DNA of 44,047 nt from Opitutaceae bacterium (GCA_018402455.1 JAGYIG010000029.1:1-44047); one strand, 5' to 3'; shown: positions 18,916 to 27,607, counted from the stretch's first letter. Numbers and translations are program-made. The notes: generated by a model not told the origin, from the sequence alone.

Positions 18916-20643
18916 TCAGGACGTGAACTGTCGGGGGGTGCGGATGTTCTCGACGATTTCCTGCACTTCCAAAGGAGTTTCCGGAGTGAAGCGTGCCACG
19001 ACTTGGGAGACGATGAAGTTGAGGATCATGCCCACCGAGCCGATGCCTTCGGGTGAAATGCCAAAGAGCCAAGCCCCGGGGTGGTTTTTTTCCGGCGCGA
19101 CAAACTTGAAGTAGATGATGTAGGTCGCGGTGAAAATGATGCCGACAATCATGCCGCTGACGGCGCCCTCGCGGTTCATTTTCTTTTGAAAAATCCCCAT
19201 GAGGATCGCCGGGAAAAAGGAGGCCGCGGCGAGGCCGAACGCAAAAGCGACGACCTCGGCGACAAAGCCCGGTGGGTTGATCCCGAAGTAGGCCGCGACC
19301 GTGACCGCTGCGGCCGCCCCGATGCGGGCACAAAGCAGTTCTCCCTTTTCGGAAATGTCCGGTTTGAAGCAGCGTTTGACCAGGTCGTGGGCGAAGGCGG
19401 TGGAAATCACCAGCAGGAGTCCGGCGGCCGTGGACAGGGCCGCCGCCAGACCACCGGCGGCCACCAGGCCCACCACCCAGTTGGGCAACTGGGCGATCTC
19501 GGGATTGGCCAGCACCATGATGTCGCGGTTCACCACCAACTCGTTGCCTTCCCAACCGGCGGCCTGCGCTTTGGCCTGAAAGGCCGGGTCGTTGTTGTTG
19601 TCGTTGTAGTATTGGATCAGCCCGTCGCCGTTTTTGTCCTCGAATTTAACCAAGCCCGTGATCTCCCACTTTTTAAACCAGCTGGGGATTTCCGCATAAC
19701 TCGCGTTGTTCACCGTATTGATCAGGTTGGTGCGGGCAAAAGCGGCCACCGCCGGAGCGGTGGTGTAAAGGATGGCGATAAACAGCAGCGCCCAGAAGGC
19801 GGAGATCCGGGCCCCGCTCACGTTGGGCACGGTGTAGAACCGCACGATCACATGCGGGAGTCCCGCCGTGCCGACCATCAGCGCCAGCGTGATGGCGGCG
19901 ACATCGATGGTCGGTTTTACTCCGCTGGTATAGGCGGCGAAACCGAGGTCGACATGGAGGTTGTCCAGCTTGTCCAACAAGTAGGCCCCGGACCCGTCGG
20001 TGAGGGTGCTGCCGAAACCGAGTTGGGGAATCGGGGTGCCGGTCATCATCAGGGCGAGAAAGATGGCCGGCACGAGGAAGGCAAAAATCAGCACGCAATA
20101 CTGGGCGACCTGAGTGTAGGTGATGCCCTTCATGCCGCCCAGCACCGCATAGAAGAACACAATGCCGGTGCCGATCAGCACCCCTTGGGTAAGCGGCACT
20201 TCAAGAAAACGCGAAAACACGATTCCCACCCCCTGCATCTGTCCGGCCACGTAAGTGAACGACACCACGATGGCACACCCAACCGCCACGATGCGAGCGG
20301 CCTGCGAGTAATAACGGTCCCCGACAAAATCGGGCACGGTGAACTTACCGAATTTGCGCAAGTAAGGTGCCAGCAACAACGCCAGCAGCACGTAGCCTCC
20401 CGTCCAACCCATGAGGTAAACGCCCCCGTCGCGTCCCGCAAAGGAGATGATGCCCGCCATGGAGATGAACGAAGCGGCACTCATCCAATCGGCCGCCGTG
20501 GCCATACCGTTGTGGATGGGTCTCACCCCCCCGCCCGAGACGTAGAACTCCTTGGTGGTGCCCGCGCGGGAGCGGTAGGCGATGTAGAGATAGAGCGCGA
20601 ACGTGAGTCCGACGATGAGGTAGGTCCAAGTTTGAACGGACAT
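18916..20643 (-). CDS. Sodium:solute symporter (ActP-like / VC_2705 type)
   Basis: The protein has 575 residues and about 13 membrane helices. It belongs to the solute:sodium symporter family, close to acetate permease ActP. Motifs include YVSGGGVRPIHNGMATAADWM, SAASFISMAGIISFAGRDG, TVPDFVGDRYYSQAAR and VAAGGLAAALSTAAGLLLVI. The long loop with a DKNGDGLIQYY stretch looks like a Ca-binding EF-hand-type sequence, sometimes seen in this subfamily. Members import short organic acids with Na+. The ATG at 20643 gives MSVQTWTYLIVGLTFAL; a longer frame upstream runs through the DUF4212 gene and is rejected. It follows the DUF4212 gene after 23 bp, the standard pairing. Confidence 0.92.
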   Translation of the reverse strand: MSVQTWTYLIVGLTFALYLYIAYRSRAGTTKEFYVSGGGVRPIHNGMATAADWMSAASFISMAGIISFAGRDGGVYLMGWTGGYVLLALLLAPYLRKFGKFTVPDFVGDRYYSQAARIVAVGCAIVVSFTYVAGQMQGVGIVFSRFLEVPLTQGVLIGTGIVFFYAVLGGMKGITYTQVAQYCVLIFAFLVPAIFLALMMTGTPIPQLGFGSTLTDGSGAYLLDKLDNLHVDLGFAAYTSGVKPTIDVAAITLALMVGTAGLPHVIVRFYTVPNVSGARISAFWALLFIAILYTTAPAVAAFARTNLINTVNNASYAEIPSWFKKWEITGLVKFEDKNGDGLIQYYNDNNNDPAFQAKAQAAGWEGNELVVNRDIMVLANPEIAQLPNWVVGLVAAGGLAAALSTAAGLLLVISTAFAHDLVKRCFKPDISEKGELLCARIGAAAAVTVAAYFGINPPGFVAEVVAFAFGLAAASFFPAILMGIFQKKMNREGAVSGMIVGIIFTATYIIYFKFVAPEKNHPGAWLFGISPEGIGSVGMILNFIVSQVVARFTPETPLEVQEIVENIRTPRQFTS

Positions 20644-20666
20644 GGGCGGGGAAGGTGGGGGGCGGA

Positions 20667-20927
20667 TCAGTCCTCGTGGACGTCGTATTTGCGATCGAGT
20701 TGGTTCATCCGCCATACGTAGTAGGCGATGATGCCCACGAAGACGTAGATCGATCCTTGCTGGGCCATCCAAAAGCCCAGCTTGAAACCGGCAAATTCGA
20801 TCTGATCGAGCTGGTCGGCCCAAAAGATGCCACAACCGAAGGAGACGAAGGCCCAGAGGCACAGCAGAGAGGTGAGCAAGCGGAGGTTGGCGCGCCAGTG
20901 GGCCCGGCGGTTTTCAGGGGTAGCCAT
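20667..20927 (-). CDS. DUF4212 family small symporter-associated protein
   Basis: The protein has 86 residues with two membrane helices (LLTSLLCLWAFVSFGCGIFW and GSIYVFVGIIAYYVWRMNQL). This is the DUF4212 / TIGR03647 'putative solute:sodium symporter small subunit', which is almost always encoded just before an ActP-like symporter, as here. It ends with RMNQLDRKYDVHED on the cytoplasmic side. I chose the ATG at 20927 (MATPENRRAHWRANLRLL) over one 9 bp upstream. Its exact function is not known; an accessory role in transport is the usual assumption. Confidence 0.9.
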   Translation of the reverse strand: MATPENRRAHWRANLRLLTSLLCLWAFVSFGCGIFWADQLDQIEFAGFKLGFWMAQQGSIYVFVGIIAYYVWRMNQLDRKYDVHED

Positions 20928-21029
20928 GGGCAACACCGATGGGGCTAGCTTCGGCGTCGGTCAATGGCGGAGTCGCCGCCCGCGTTGAACGTTGGCAAAC
21001 CCTCCGAAGCCTGCCCTGCTCGGGGGATC

Positions 21030-22031
21030 ATGAATTCCCGGATGCTGGAACGAGCCCGCCGCCTGCTCTGCCGACTGCAGGAGACCCTGCGGGATGAACT
21101 CATCGCGGCCCGGTCCCGTCAGGTCCGCCGGTTCGCTCAGGTTGCCGCCGAAACCGCCGCCGACACCATCTACCAGATCGATCGCATCTCCGAAGTCGCC
21201 CTCGTGGACTGGCTCGAACAACACTGGCCCAAGTCCTGGCCGGTGGAGTTGATCATGGAGGGCTTGGAAGAGGAACTGACTTTCCCGCGTGGCACCCCCG
21301 CGCCAGCGACGCAATGGAAACTCATCATCGACCCGATCGATGGCACCCGGGGCTTGATGCACGACAAACGCAGCGCGTGGGCGATGGCCGGACTCGCCCC
21401 GCAACGGGGCTCCCGCAATCACCTGGGCGACATCGTGGTCTGCGCTATGACGGAACTGCCCATCAGCAAACAGTGGCGCTCGGATCAATTCAGCGTGGTG
21501 AAAGGCGCGGGTAGGCTGGTGGCGAGCTCCTATGATGTGCGCACGGGCCAACGGTCCCGGCTGCGGGTGGCCCCTTCCGCCGCCACGTCCTTCCACCATG
21601 GCTTCGCCACGGTCTCCCGTTTTTTTCCGGCGGCCAAAGAATGGCTGTCGAGGTTCGAGGAGGACCTCTGGCGCGACCTGGGCGAACTCGTGCCGGGCGC
21701 CGAACCGCCACCCATCTTTGAAGACCAATACATCTCCTGTGGCGGCCAGATCGCGGAGATCCTCCTCGGCCATGACCTGATGGTCATCGATGTGCGCCCC
21801 GAGGCCTTTCGCGAAATGGGCCTCCGCGATGCCGCGCTTAGCAGTCATCCCTATGACCTGTGCTGCGAACTGCTGCTGCGGGAAGCGGGGGCCGTGATCG
21901 AACGCCCGCTCGGCGGCCGGTTACGTGACCCTTTGGACACCACATCGGCGGTCAGTTGGGTGGCCTTCGCCAATGCTGCTTTGGCCCGGCGCGTGCGCCC
22001 GCCCCTCCGGCGACTCTTGACGGGGCGGTAA
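21030..22031 (+). CDS. Inositol monophosphatase family protein
   Basis: The protein has 333 residues from the ATG at 21030, which has a GGGGGAT ribosome-binding site just upstream; an ATG at 20964 would add 22 residues. The metal-binding motif IIDPIDGTRG is at about residues 99-108, with a partner Glu at E77, as in inositol monophosphatase, fructose-1,6-bisphosphatase and 3'(2'),5'-bisphosphate nucleotidase relatives. A C-terminal metal Asp would be expected in a WDxxA-like motif; the best match here is HPYDLCCELLLREAG. The substrate is unknown. It lies 132 bp upstream of the C39/ATP-grasp/GCS2 gene set, on the same strand, and could be part of that locus, but the gap makes this uncertain. 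Confidence 0.82.
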   Translation: MNSRMLERARRLLCRLQETLRDELIAARSRQVRRFAQVAAETAADTIYQIDRISEVALVDWLEQHWPKSWPVELIMEGLEEELTFPRGTPAPATQWKLIIDPIDGTRGLMHDKRSAWAMAGLAPQRGSRNHLGDIVVCAMTELPISKQWRSDQFSVVKGAGRLVASSYDVRTGQRSRLRVAPSAATSFHHGFATVSRFFPAAKEWLSRFEEDLWRDLGELVPGAEPPPIFEDQYISCGGQIAEILLGHDLMVIDVRPEAFREMGLRDAALSSHPYDLCCELLLREAGAVIERPLGGRLRDPLDTTSAVSWVAFANAALARRVRPPLRRLLTGR

Positions 22032-22163
22032 ACCTGCCGCGATGAAACCGTCCCCTTTTCGTAGTCGACTGATTTTGTCCCGTGGGCGGTCGCCATGTCC
22101 GCCCGGGATGGAGCTTGGCTTCAACCCCGATCGTGCTACCGAGCGATTCCATTGAGTACGCCC

Positions 22164-22898
22164 ATGTCTTTCGCTGACTCGAGTCACGAACTCGCCATTG
22201 CCATGTTGGCCCAGCCCGACGACACGACGTGTGGCCCAACCTGCCTGCATGCCGTTTACCGCTACTACGGGCATAAACTTTCCCTGAGTCGGGTGATTGC
22301 CGATGTACCCAAACTGGAAACGGGGGGCACGTTGGGCGTCCTGCTGGCCATCGACGCTTTGCGCCGGGGTTTTCAGGTGACCATCATCAGCTACAACCTG
22401 CAGATCTTCGACCCCACTTGGTTTACCCTCTCCGCCCCGGAGTTGATCGCGAAGCTTGAAGCCCAGGAGAGGGTGCGCCGTTCGCCGAAACGCCAATTGG
22501 CGATCCGCGCATTTGTGACCTTTCTCCGGCTCGGCGGTCAGGTCTTGTTTGAACCCATCAGTGGAGCCTTGTTGCGGCGCTACCTGAACCGGAACCATCC
22601 GATCATCGCCGGGCTCAGCTCTTCCTACTTGTATCAGGCCATGCGCGAGTGGGGCCCCGATGATGAGCCGGACGATCTGCGGGGCAATCCCACCGGACAC
22701 TTCGTGGTGCTATCGGGCTACAACCGCAGTCGCCGACAAGTCTCGATTGCGGACCCGTTGCAATCGAATCCGCACTCGCCTACCCGGGCTTACTCCATTG
22801 GGGTCGACCGGGTCATGTCCGCCATTTTGTTGGGCGTGCTGACCTACGATGCGAACCTGATTGTGATCGAACCGCCGACTCGCGATTCCGGCGACTGA
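22164..22898 (+). CDS. C39-like cysteine peptidase
   Basis: The protein has 244 residues, with no signal peptide, so it should be cytoplasmic. It carries the catalytic set of C39 peptidases: oxyanion Gln17 and Cys23 in AQPDDTTCGPTCLHAV, a His in GHFVVLSGY, and an Asp in SIADPL. Classical C39 domains cut bacteriocin leaders at a double Gly in ABC exporters; here the domain stands alone without a transporter. A helical insertion sits between the Cys and His halves. Six bp separate it from the RimK-like ligase, and the GCS2-like gene then overlaps, so all three are probably one operon. Its likely job is to process a peptide made by, or to hydrolyse a product of, the two ligases; this is inference. 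Confidence 0.82.
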   Translation: MSFADSSHELAIAMLAQPDDTTCGPTCLHAVYRYYGHKLSLSRVIADVPKLETGGTLGVLLAIDALRRGFQVTIISYNLQIFDPTWFTLSAPELIAKLEAQERVRRSPKRQLAIRAFVTFLRLGGQVLFEPISGALLRRYLNRNHPIIAGLSSSYLYQAMREWGPDDEPDDLRGNPTGHFVVLSGYNRSRRQVSIADPLQSNPHSPTRAYSIGVDRVMSAILLGVLTYDANLIVIEPPTRDSGD

Positions 22899-22904
22899 TC
22901 TCCC

Positions 22905-24377
22905 ATGCGCAACCTCATCGTCGTCAACAACCCCGACCGTTGGCCTTTCGACATCCCCAATGTCGAGTTGGTGGCGGCGCGCACTTATCTGACGGACCCC
23001 GCTTACATGGCGCCGCGCGGGGTGAGGGTGTACAACCTTTGCCGGTCCTACCGTTACCAGACGGTCGGGTATTATGTGTCGTTGCTGGCCGAGGCGCGGG
23101 GGCACCGGCCGTTGCCCAGTGTGGCGACCACGCTGGATCTGAAGTCTCCGGTCGTGGTGCGCATCCTCTCGCAGGAAGTGGATGAGCAGATCCAGCGCGC
23201 CTTGGCCCCGCTGAAAACGGACCGCTTCCCGCTGAGCATCTATTTCGGTCGCAACACCGCCAAAGCTTACGACCGGCTGTGTCAGCACCTGTACAACCAA
23301 TTTCAGGCACCGTTGATGCGTGCGCTGTTTGTGCGGCGGGACGGCCGCTGGGACCTGCGGGATATCAGCGCGATTGCGGCCTCGGCGGTGCCCGCGGAAC
23401 ACCGCGCCTTCGTGGCGGAAGTGGCCAAGCGGTTTTTCACCAATCGGCGCTCCGCCCCCAAGCCCAAGACGGCTCCGCGTTACACCCTCGCCATCCTCCA
23501 CGATCCGAGCGAACCCCATTCGCCGTCGAACGAGAAGGCGATCCGGAAATTTATCCGCGCCGCGACTCGTCTGGATGTGCAGGCCGAAGTGATTTCCCGG
23601 GATGACTATTCGCGATTGGCGGAGTTTGACGCGCTCTTCATCCGCCAGACCACGGCCGTGAATCACTTTACCTTCCGGTTCGCCAGTCGGGCTCAGGCCG
23701 AGGGATTGATCGTCGTCGATGACCCCCAGTCGATTCTGCGCTGCACCAACAAAGTCTACCTCGCTGAACTGTTGGATCGGCACGATATCCTGGGTCCCAA
23801 GACCATGATCGTCCACCGGGACAATCTGGATGAAGTGTGTGCCACGGTCGGGTTTCCCATCATTTTGAAACAACCCGACAGCGCGTTCTCCCAGGGGGTC
23901 AAAAAAGTCAGGACTCGACCGGAGTTCGACGAGGTCTGCGCCGAGCTTTTTAAGGTAACGGAGCTGCTGATTGCGCAGGAGTTTATCCAGACGGGGTTTG
24001 ATTGGCGGATCGGGGTGTTGGATCGGCGTCCGATTTACGCCGCCAAGTATTTTATGGCGCGCAAGCATTGGCAGATCATCGCCAACGCCAAGGCCGGCGA
24101 AGCCGATTACGGTAAGGTGGAGGCGGTGCCGGTCGAGTTGGTGCCCCCGGCCGTGATGCGGGCGGCGGTGCGGGCGGCGGGGTTGATGGGCGACGGCCTT
24201 TATGGCGTGGATGTGAAGCAACTGGGGCGCCTCGCCTACGTGATTGAAGTGAACGACAATCCGTCCATTGACGCGGGATATGAGGATACCTTGCTGAAGG
24301 ACACCCTCTACGAGCGGATCATGGCGCACTTTGTCCTCAAACTCGATCGGCGGCGGGAGCGTCGGTTGGAAGAATGA
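22905..24377 (+). CDS. RimK-like ATP-grasp ligase with RLAN-type N-terminal domain
   Basis: The protein has 490 residues. The N-terminal 150 or so residues (MRNLIVVNNPDRWPFDIPNV, then YNLCRSYRYQTVGYYVSLLAE) match the RLAN region found before some RimK-like ATP-grasp domains. The C-terminal ATP-grasp domain covers about 260-475, with NKVYLAELLDRHDI, ATP-binding FPIILKQPDSAFSQGV, LLIAQEFIQTGFDWRIGV and the metal-binding EVNDNPSIDAG. RimK-type enzymes form an amide bond between a carboxylate and an amine, often adding Glu to a peptide C-terminus. Operon with a C39-like peptidase (6 bp) and a GCS2-like ligase (4-bp ATGA overlap) points to stepwise amide-bond synthesis. Substrates are unknown. Confidence 0.9.
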   Translation: MRNLIVVNNPDRWPFDIPNVELVAARTYLTDPAYMAPRGVRVYNLCRSYRYQTVGYYVSLLAEARGHRPLPSVATTLDLKSPVVVRILSQEVDEQIQRALAPLKTDRFPLSIYFGRNTAKAYDRLCQHLYNQFQAPLMRALFVRRDGRWDLRDISAIAASAVPAEHRAFVAEVAKRFFTNRRSAPKPKTAPRYTLAILHDPSEPHSPSNEKAIRKFIRAATRLDVQAEVISRDDYSRLAEFDALFIRQTTAVNHFTFRFASRAQAEGLIVVDDPQSILRCTNKVYLAELLDRHDILGPKTMIVHRDNLDEVCATVGFPIILKQPDSAFSQGVKKVRTRPEFDEVCAELFKVTELLIAQEFIQTGFDWRIGVLDRRPIYAAKYFMARKHWQIIANAKAGEADYGKVEAVPVELVPPAVMRAAVRAAGLMGDGLYGVDVKQLGRLAYVIEVNDNPSIDAGYEDTLLKDTLYERIMAHFVLKLDRRRERRLEE

Positions 24378-25624
24378 AACCTCCGCACCTCTTTGCCTAT
24401 TTCGGGATCGAACTCGAATACATGGTGGTGGATGCCGCCACCTTGGCCGTGCGGCCGTGGGCGGACCGGGTGTTGCTGGATGCGCAAGGCCGGCCCACCT
24501 CCGATGTCGACCGGGGGCGATTGACGTGGTCCAACGAATTGATCGCTCACGTCGTGGAGTTGAAGACCACGCGGCCGGAGGAATCGCTCGAGGGCCTCGC
24601 GGCAGATTTCGCAGCCGAGGCGGCGGAGGTGAATCGGCGTTTGGCGCCCCACGGGGCCTGTCTCCTGCCCACCGCGATGCATCCGTTCATGCGCCCGGAG
24701 GAGGCGGTCCTGTGGCCGCATGAGTACAGTGAGGTCTATGCCACCTTTGACCGGATTTTTGACTGCCGCGGTCACGGCTGGTCGAACTTGCAGAGCGTGC
24801 ACTTGAATTTGCCCTTTGCCCACGACGAGGAGTTTGCCCGCCTGCATGCGGCGATTCGGCTGATCCTGCCGCTCCTGCCCGCCCTGGCCGCGTCCTCCCC
24901 CCTCGTGGAGGGGCACTTCACCGGTTGGGCGGATAATCGCTTGGCCTATTATCGCAATAATTCCCGGCAATTGCCGACGCTCTGCGGCCGGGTGATTCCC
25001 GAACCCGTGTTCTCGGAGGCGGACTACCGGCAGACGATCTATGCGCCGATCGCGGAGGAACTGGCGCGGCACGATCCGGCCGGGCGGCTGGAGGCGGAGT
25101 TTTCCAATTCCCGCGGCGCGATTGCGCGATTTGACCGGAGCAGCATCGAAATCCGCGTGCTCGACCTGCAGGAGTCCCCCGCGGCGGACCTCGCGATGGT
25201 GCGCACCATCGTCGCCTGGCTACAGGAACTGGTGGCTGAAAAGCGCCTGTCATTGGCCGAGCAGCAGGCCATCGAAGTGGAACCGTTGCGCCGGATATTT
25301 GATGCGACAACCGAACAGGGGGGGGCGGCGCTCATTCGGGATCCTCTCCTGCTCCGGGCCAGCGGCGTAAGGGCCGCCGAGATCTCCGCCTGGGACCTTT
25401 GGCGCGCGGTGATCGACCGTCTGCAGCCCACCCAAAATGCCAGTGCGGCCGAACAACGGGCCCTCGCGACTTTCTATGAATCCGGCTCTTTGGCCGATCG
25501 GCTGCGCGCGGCTTACGACAGCGGTGAGCCGGTGATGAGCATCTATCGGCGATTGGCGGAGGGGCTCTGCCCCAACGTGCCGTTTGAAGCCCCGGCGGTC
25601 AGGCGCCCTGGGAAAGCGCCATGA
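24374..25624 (+). CDS. GCS2-family glutamate-cysteine-ligase-like enzyme
   Basis: The protein has 416 residues and resembles the glutamate-cysteine ligase family 2 / carboxylate-amine ligase group. The conserved start is FGIELEYMVVD (residues 10-20). VVELKTTRPEE (about 60-70) carries the next metal Glu. FDRSSIEIRVLDLQESPAADLAMV is the late conserved block. Members join the gamma-carboxyl of glutamate to an amine using ATP; YbdK of E. coli is a weak glutamate-cysteine ligase. The gene starts inside the stop codon of the ATP-grasp gene (ATGA), so translation is probably coupled. Its 3' end overlaps a convergent gamma-glutamylcyclotransferase-like gene by 26 bp. True glutathione synthesis is unlikely, because a second, glutathione-type synthetase is replaced by the RimK-like enzyme. 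Confidence 0.9.
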   Translation: MKPPHLFAYFGIELEYMVVDAATLAVRPWADRVLLDAQGRPTSDVDRGRLTWSNELIAHVVELKTTRPEESLEGLAADFAAEAAEVNRRLAPHGACLLPTAMHPFMRPEEAVLWPHEYSEVYATFDRIFDCRGHGWSNLQSVHLNLPFAHDEEFARLHAAIRLILPLLPALAASSPLVEGHFTGWADNRLAYYRNNSRQLPTLCGRVIPEPVFSEADYRQTIYAPIAEELARHDPAGRLEAEFSNSRGAIARFDRSSIEIRVLDLQESPAADLAMVRTIVAWLQELVAEKRLSLAEQQAIEVEPLRRIFDATTEQGGAALIRDPLLLRASGVRAAEISAWDLWRAVIDRLQPTQNASAAEQRALATFYESGSLADRLRAAYDSGEPVMSIYRRLAEGLCPNVPFEAPAVRRPGKAP

Positions 25625-26036
25625 ACGGTTGAATTTGTCGGCGCACGTAGGCGGGATCGAGGTCGGCATCGAGGATGGCCTGTTGCAGCCGTCCCACGTA
25701 TCCGGGTGAAGGCACCCCGGGGGTTGAGATGGGATCGATGTAGACCAGAGTCTCGCTGGCCTGGCCGCCCACCATCACGGGTAAATGGTGTTTGGTGTAG
25801 AGCCCGAGGTGAACGTCCTCGTAGTGGTCAAGGGCGACCTCATCCGCGGGACTGATCGACCATACCACCCCCTCAACCCATTCGCCCGGCGCGTCGATAA
25901 TCGAAGCAAAGCCTTGGCGGGCGATGATCCAGCGGTGGTCCGCGAGGATCCCTTTACCCACCCGCTCACAGTCCGTACACCGTCGGGTCATCTGCGCAGT
26001 GCTCATATTGGAGCCGTAAGCAAAGTAGCGGAGCAT
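25599..26036 (-). CDS. Gamma-glutamylcyclotransferase-like protein
   Basis: The protein has 145 residues. It begins with the hallmark MLRYFAYGSNM (substrate-binding YGSNM loop) and has a candidate catalytic Glu in LDHYEDVHLGLY, followed by the VYIDPI strand typical of this fold. Enzymes of the GGCT/AIG2-like family convert gamma-glutamyl amines or peptides to 5-oxoproline and the free amine. It converges on the GCS2-like gene, with a 26-bp overlap at the 3' ends. This pairs a likely gamma-glutamyl ligase with a likely gamma-glutamyl-cleaving enzyme. The relation is inference; the family fold itself is clear. Confidence 0.85.
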   Translation of the reverse strand: MLRYFAYGSNMSTAQMTRRCTDCERVGKGILADHRWIIARQGFASIIDAPGEWVEGVVWSISPADEVALDHYEDVHLGLYTKHHLPVMVGGQASETLVYIDPISTPGVPSPGYVGRLQQAILDADLDPAYVRRQIQPFMALSQGA

Positions 26037-26102
26037 GGCACCGCTATCGGTTCAAAACCGACTCGGCGCGAGGAGAAAGACAACCGCCCCGGCGGGGGGC
26101 GT

Positions 26103-26300
26103 TCAGGGCGAGCCGCTGATTTTGACGCCGTCTTTCTGGTAGTATTGCCCGAAGTAGGTCCACCCCATGCGGGACCGCCCCCCGGACGTGGTGAGGGTCT
26201 GTTCCTTATCCGGCGGACGAAAGGCAATGTAGACGAGCTCCGGCGAGTCTCCGAGGTGGACCTGCCCTGCGCGGATCCGGTTTTGTTGGGATTCGCTCAA
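26103..26300 (-). pseudogene. C-terminal piece of a small envelope-type protein, frame uncertain
   Basis: This 65-codon frame has only a TTG start (26300), but its reading continues open upstream to about 26395 without an ATG. The sequence AKLSESQQNRIRAGQ then HLGDSPELVYIAFRPPDKE looks like a conserved style of short proteins in Opitutaceae, in which 'LTPEQQ..V..G.V..G.TPEMV..ALG.P' is followed by a Thr-rich strand and an aromatic stretch; here WTYFGQYYQKDG. The N-terminal part seems to lie in another frame (ETISAAEVQLTGGS just upstream), so a frameshift near 26325 is likely. The function is unknown. Confidence 0.45.
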
Positions 26301-26419
26301 TTTGGCAAAGGCCTCATTCTTCTCTCGGATCCGCCCGTCAATTGAACCTCCGCCGCCGAAATGGTCTCCAGCGGGCCGATGACTTGCCTTGATTTTGTGG
26401 GTTCACAAGCTCGCCGAGC

Positions 26420-27607
26420 ATGGGAACCCTGAACGTGCGATCCTCTCCTTTCGAAGTTTTCTTCATTTTTCTCCGCCTTGGCTGCGTTTGTTTCGGAGGC
26501 CCGATCGCGCATCTCGGCTTCTTTCGGACTGAGTTTGTGGCCAAACGGCGGTGGTTGAGCGACGCAGAGTATGCGGACTTGGTGGCGTTGTGTCAGTTCC
26601 TGCCCGGACCGGCGAGCAGTCAGGTGGGGTATGCGCTGGGGCTGCGGCGGGCGGGGTTCGGAGGTGGCCTGGCGGCTTGGCTGGGTTTCACCCTGCCTTC
26701 CGCGGCGTTAATGATCGGATTTGCGCTGGGCCTCGGGGCGTTGGGATCGCTGGACGAGGCGGGTTGGGTGGCGGGACTCAAGCTGGTGGCGGTGGGCGTG
26801 GTGGCCCATGCGCTGTGGGGCATGGCGGTGAAGTTATGCCCCGACTGGCGGCGGCGGGGATTGGCCGGCTTGGTGGGCGCGGTCATGATCCTGCAAACGG
26901 GGGTGGGCACGCAGGTGCTCATGATCCTGGTGGGGGCCCTGGTGGGCCGAGTCTGGTTTGGCGCTGGGCTGGCGTCCCCGCGGTCAGTGCCGACGGTCCC
27001 TTCTTCCCGGACCGGGCTGCTCTGGTTGAGCTTGTTTTTTATCGGCCTGCTGGGCCTGCCGCTGTGGGCGTGGTTCGGCGGCGAAATCGTTGCGGTGGTC
27101 GATGGATTTTATCGCGCCGGCTCGCTCGTGTTTGGTGGCGGGCATGTGGTGTTGCCCTTGTTGGACGCCTTCACCGTGGGTCGAGGGTGGATTTCGCAGG
27201 AATCGTTTCTGGCGGGGTATGGCGCGGCGCAGGCGCTGCCCGGCCCCCTGTTTGCGGTTACGGCGTTTCTGGGTTCGGCGATCAATGTGGGACCCGGGGG
27301 TATGGCGGGTGGAGTCATTGCGCTCGTGGCGGTTTACGTTCCCTCCCTGCTGCTCATTCTGGGTGTGCTGCCCTACTGGGATCGTCTCCGCGCCTTGCCC
27401 GCCGCGCAGGCGGCTTTAAGGGGGGCCAACGCGGCGGTGGTCGGCCTTTTGGCGGCGGCGCTCATCAACCCCATCGGCCTGCACGCCCTCACGGATCCGG
27501 CCAGGTGGGCATTCGCGGTGGTCGCTTTTGCCGTGCTGCAGTTCACCCACTTCCCTGTCTGGGCCCTGGTAGGCGTGGGTGCCGGGGCCGGTCATCTGCT
27601 ATTTTAA
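26420..27607 (+). CDS. chrA: Chromate transporter family protein
   Basis: The protein has 395 residues, the length of full two-domain ChrA. The N-terminal half has FFIFLRLGCVCFGGPIAHLG and FLPGPASSQVGYALG; the second half repeats this as GSLVFGGGHVVLPLL and AAQALPGPLFAVTAFLG. These FGGP and PGP motifs define the CHR superfamily, which exports chromate, or sulfate-like anions, from the cytoplasm. It is a stand-alone gene, with no chrB regulator nearby. The start codon is the ATG at 26420, which overlaps a region with minus-strand coding remnants. Confidence 0.92.
   Translation: MGTLNVRSSPFEVFFIFLRLGCVCFGGPIAHLGFFRTEFVAKRRWLSDAEYADLVALCQFLPGPASSQVGYALGLRRAGFGGGLAAWLGFTLPSAALMIGFALGLGALGSLDEAGWVAGLKLVAVGVVAHALWGMAVKLCPDWRRRGLAGLVGAVMILQTGVGTQVLMILVGALVGRVWFGAGLASPRSVPTVPSSRTGLLWLSLFFIGLLGLPLWAWFGGEIVAVVDGFYRAGSLVFGGGHVVLPLLDAFTVGRGWISQESFLAGYGAAQALPGPLFAVTAFLGSAINVGPGGMAGGVIALVAVYVPSLLLILGVLPYWDRLRALPAAQAALRGANAAVVGLLAAALINPIGLHALTDPARWAFAVVAFAVLQFTHFPVWALVGVGAGAGHLLF

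Noticed and set aside
19081..20721. A 546-codon plus-strand frame opposite the sodium symporter.
   Set aside because: It is antisense to a complete conserved transporter and its product is rich in Gly, His, Arg and Gln without domains.
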